From positions 1 to 6,541 of the forward strand of contig CAAEQF010000024.1 in assembly GCA_900758075.1 (NCBI GenBank): DNA of 6,541 bases, read 5' to 3'. Under the pieces are notes generated by a model, which saw only the letters and a program-made list of their open reading frames with translations, was not told the DNA's origin and searched no databases. The DNA comes from Coriobacteriia bacterium. GTDB taxonomy: Bacteria; Actinomycetota; Coriobacteriia; Coriobacteriales; QAMH01. This document shows, piece after piece, positions 4,895 to 6,541 of the stretch; the stretch's first letter is position 1; each line of letters opens with the position of its first letter. The translations under genes and the position numbers were made by a program.

Positions 4895-6541
4895 AAAGCC
4901 GGAAACAACATCGCGCGCCTGGCGCTTGCCGGCGGTCTCGTGGCAACGCTCGCCTTTGGAGGCGCTGCTCTTCCCAGGGCCTTTGCCGCCGACGGGACCG
5001 CGGCCCAAGGTGACATCACGATCAACGCGAACACGCATGTCTCGTCGGATACCACGACGCTGTTGGGGTATCAGCTCTTCAAGGCGGACGTTGCCGACCA
5101 GACGGTGGGCGCCACGACGTCCAAGGCGGTGTCCAACATAACTTGGGGCAGCTCTCAGGCCCAGACGGCTGTCGAAGATGCAATCAAGGCCATCGAGCCT
5201 GCCTATGCGGGCACGTCCGCACAGGATGCGGCCGACTGGCTGAGCGCGCACGCATCTGGGTCGGGGTCGGCCACCGTCGTCGATGCCAACGATGCGTTCG
5301 GCAAGATTGCCGCCGCCATGCGCACGGAAGGCGCGACTGCCACCACAATCACGTCCGGCACCAAGGCGACGCTCAATGAGGGCTACTGGCTGTTCGTGAC
5401 CGACAGCGACACGACGAGCGATCTGATCGACAAGGTGGGTACCGCCCCCATCTACGCGGTGGTCGGCGGCAGCGCGGTGACGGTCGACCAGAAATCGAGC
5501 CTGCCCATGGTCAACAAGTACATCAAGAACGACGCGACGGGTTCCGGCTGGACAAAGGCCGCAGACTCCCAGATTGGCCAAAGTATCGACTACAAGCTCG
5601 CGGGCACGGTCGCGACGGCGCTTGCGAGCTACGACACGTACTACTACTCCTTCAGCGACGTCCTTGATTCGGGGCTCACGGCTGATGCGGGGTCGGTCAA
5701 GGTGATGGTGCAGAACCCGGCAACGGACGGTACCGCTCAGTCCGAGACCCAGGTACGCGCCGATGACTACACGGCCGCCCTTGATTCGGCTTCCAACACG
5801 CTCAAAGTAACCATCAACGACCTCAAGTCGGTCAAGGACGCGGCTGGCAACGCCATTGCCATCACGCCGAGTTCCGTCGTGAACGTGTACTACACGGCCC
5901 AGCTCAACGAGCATGCGAAGGTCGCCGGCAATTCCAACGACAACACGGTGACGCTCACGTACTCCAACAACCCCGGCACCAAGAGCCACGGCGACACCAC
6001 GCCGGCGACGGTGCACGACTATACCTACCGGCTCAAGCTCATGAAGGTTGACAGCTCGGATAACTCAAAGGGCCTGCAGAATGCCAAGTTCACCATCCGA
6101 GCGACCGGTGCCGATGAGGGCGCGGGTGTCAAGTACGTCCAGTCGGATGGCACGCTCGGCGATGCCGCCTATGAGTTCACGTCTGCTGCTGACGGCAGCA
6201 TCGCGGTGAGCGGGCTCGATGCGGGCGAGTACACCGTCGTCGAGACCCAGGCTCCCGATGGGTACAATACGGTGCCCAGCTTCACCTTCCAGATCTATCC
6301 CGTTTACAAGGAGGCCACGGGCGATATCGACACGATTCGCGTCCAGACCTCGAACGCCAACGTGTCTACCATCAACGTCTATGACGGCGTGGTCGACCTG
6401 GTCGTCAAGGACAAGGCGGGCATGACCCTGCCGCTCACCGGCGAAAACGGTATCGCGCTGCTGTGGATTGTCGGCGGCGTTATGGTAGCCGCAGGCGCCG
6501 TGTACCTGGTCCGCTCGCGCAAGAAGGACAAGGCGCAGCAG
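4892..6541 (+). CDS. Isopeptide-forming fimbrial pilin (SpaH/EbpB-like major pilin), LPLTG-anchored; stop codon not in window
   Basis: Probable shaft pilin. The frame stays open for 550 codons to the window end, and the protein is nearly complete because it already shows its basic C-terminal tail (RSRKKDKAQQ). Residues 1-32 are a signal peptide ending RAFA. The N-terminal domain is about 33-200. The D2-type domain (about 201-375) starts QKSSLPMVNKYIKND and holds candidate bond Lys209, acid Asp256 (FSDVL) and the NDNTVTLTYSNNP motif with Asn351. A CnaB/SpaA-like domain (about 380-500) has Lys385, a textbook E-box YTVVETQAPDGY with Glu451, and a closing INVYDG (Asp498). LPLTG (513-517) and a hydrophobic helix follow. 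Lys201, eight residues before Lys209, is a candidate sortase acceptor and matches Lys192 of the preceding pilin. The better-kept motifs and strong ribosome site favour this as the major subunit. A pilus sortase would be expected just downstream but is out of view. Confidence 0.9.
   Translation, partial: MKAGNNIARLALAGGLVATLAFGGAALPRAFAADGTAAQGDITINANTHVSSDTTTLLGYQLFKADVADQTVGATTSKAVSNITWGSSQAQTAVEDAIKAIEPAYAGTSAQDAADWLSAHASGSGSATVVDANDAFGKIAAAMRTEGATATTITSGTKATLNEGYWLFVTDSDTTSDLIDKVGTAPIYAVVGGSAVTVDQKSSLPMVNKYIKNDATGSGWTKAADSQIGQSIDYKLAGTVATALASYDTYYYSFSDVLDSGLTADAGSVKVMVQNPATDGTAQSETQVRADDYTAALDSASNTLKVTINDLKSVKDAAGNAIAITPSSVVNVYYTAQLNEHAKVAGNSNDNTVTLTYSNNPGTKSHGDTTPATVHDYTYRLKLMKVDSSDNSKGLQNAKFTIRATGADEGAGVKYVQSDGTLGDAAYEFTSAADGSIAVSGLDAGEYTVVETQAPDGYNTVPSFTFQIYPVYKEATGDIDTIRVQTSNANVSTINVYDGVVDLVVKDKAGMTLPLTGENGIALLWIVGGVMVAAGAVYLVRSRKKDKAQQ

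Noticed and set aside
4874..6016. Minus-strand open frame of about 380 codons opposite the second pilin
   Set aside because: Antisense of a well-supported pilin; Arg/Gly/Val-rich with no domain or start signal.
1..6541. tRNA, rRNA, CRISPR array, insertion sequence or sortase gene
   Set aside because: Looked for on both strands; no cloverleaf, spaced direct-repeat array, transposase motif or sortase TLxTC motif was found.

Overview
The window looks like chromosomal DNA from a GC-rich, Gram-positive actinobacterium, most likely a gut Coriobacteriia member (Collinsella/Olsenella/Eggerthella-like). The reasons are the high GC and GC-ending codons, LPxTG-type cell-wall sorting signals, and a style of pilin and a DUF5692-like membrane protein that I associate with that class. 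The genus is inferred from memory, not from a search.

Layout. (1) Positions 1-663, minus strand: a decayed remnant of a polytopic membrane protein resembling DUF5692. It lacks its N-terminal helix and its C-terminal half. (2) Positions 664-1003: a divergent intergenic region of about 340 bases, AT-rich around 840-930. It holds a bulged palindrome, a second palindrome inside a candidate promoter, a small leader hairpin and a strong Shine-Dalgarno. (3) Positions 1004-6541, plus strand: three consecutive genes of a sortase-assembled pilus locus. These are a large thioester-domain (TQxA) adhesin with two Spy0128/DUF7601-like repeats and an LPLSG signal (1004-3077), then two paralogous isopeptide-forming fimbrial pilins, the first ending in LPKTG (3074-4768) and the second in LPLTG (4892 to the window end). 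No sortase lies inside the window. A class C sortase just downstream would be expected but is not seen.

How they work together: the adhesin would be the tip or host-binding subunit, able to form covalent bonds through a Cys-Gln thioester. The two pilins would form the shaft and base, polymerised by a pilus sortase and stabilised by Lys-Asn/Asp isopeptide bonds. The adhesin and first pilin overlap by ATGA, so their translation is probably coupled. The second pilin has its own strong Shine-Dalgarno after a 123-base spacer, which is spanned by a 38-codon open frame starting at an overlapping GTG.

The most notable feature is a run of seven C (1259-1265) in the adhesin. It puts the signal peptide and thioester Cys in one reading frame and the TQxA Gln, repeats and wall anchor in another. 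Removing one C restores a continuous 690-residue adhesin. This is what a phase-variable (on/off) contingency tract would look like in its OFF state. It could also be a +1 ribosomal frameshift on proline codons, a fixed null mutation or a sequencing error.
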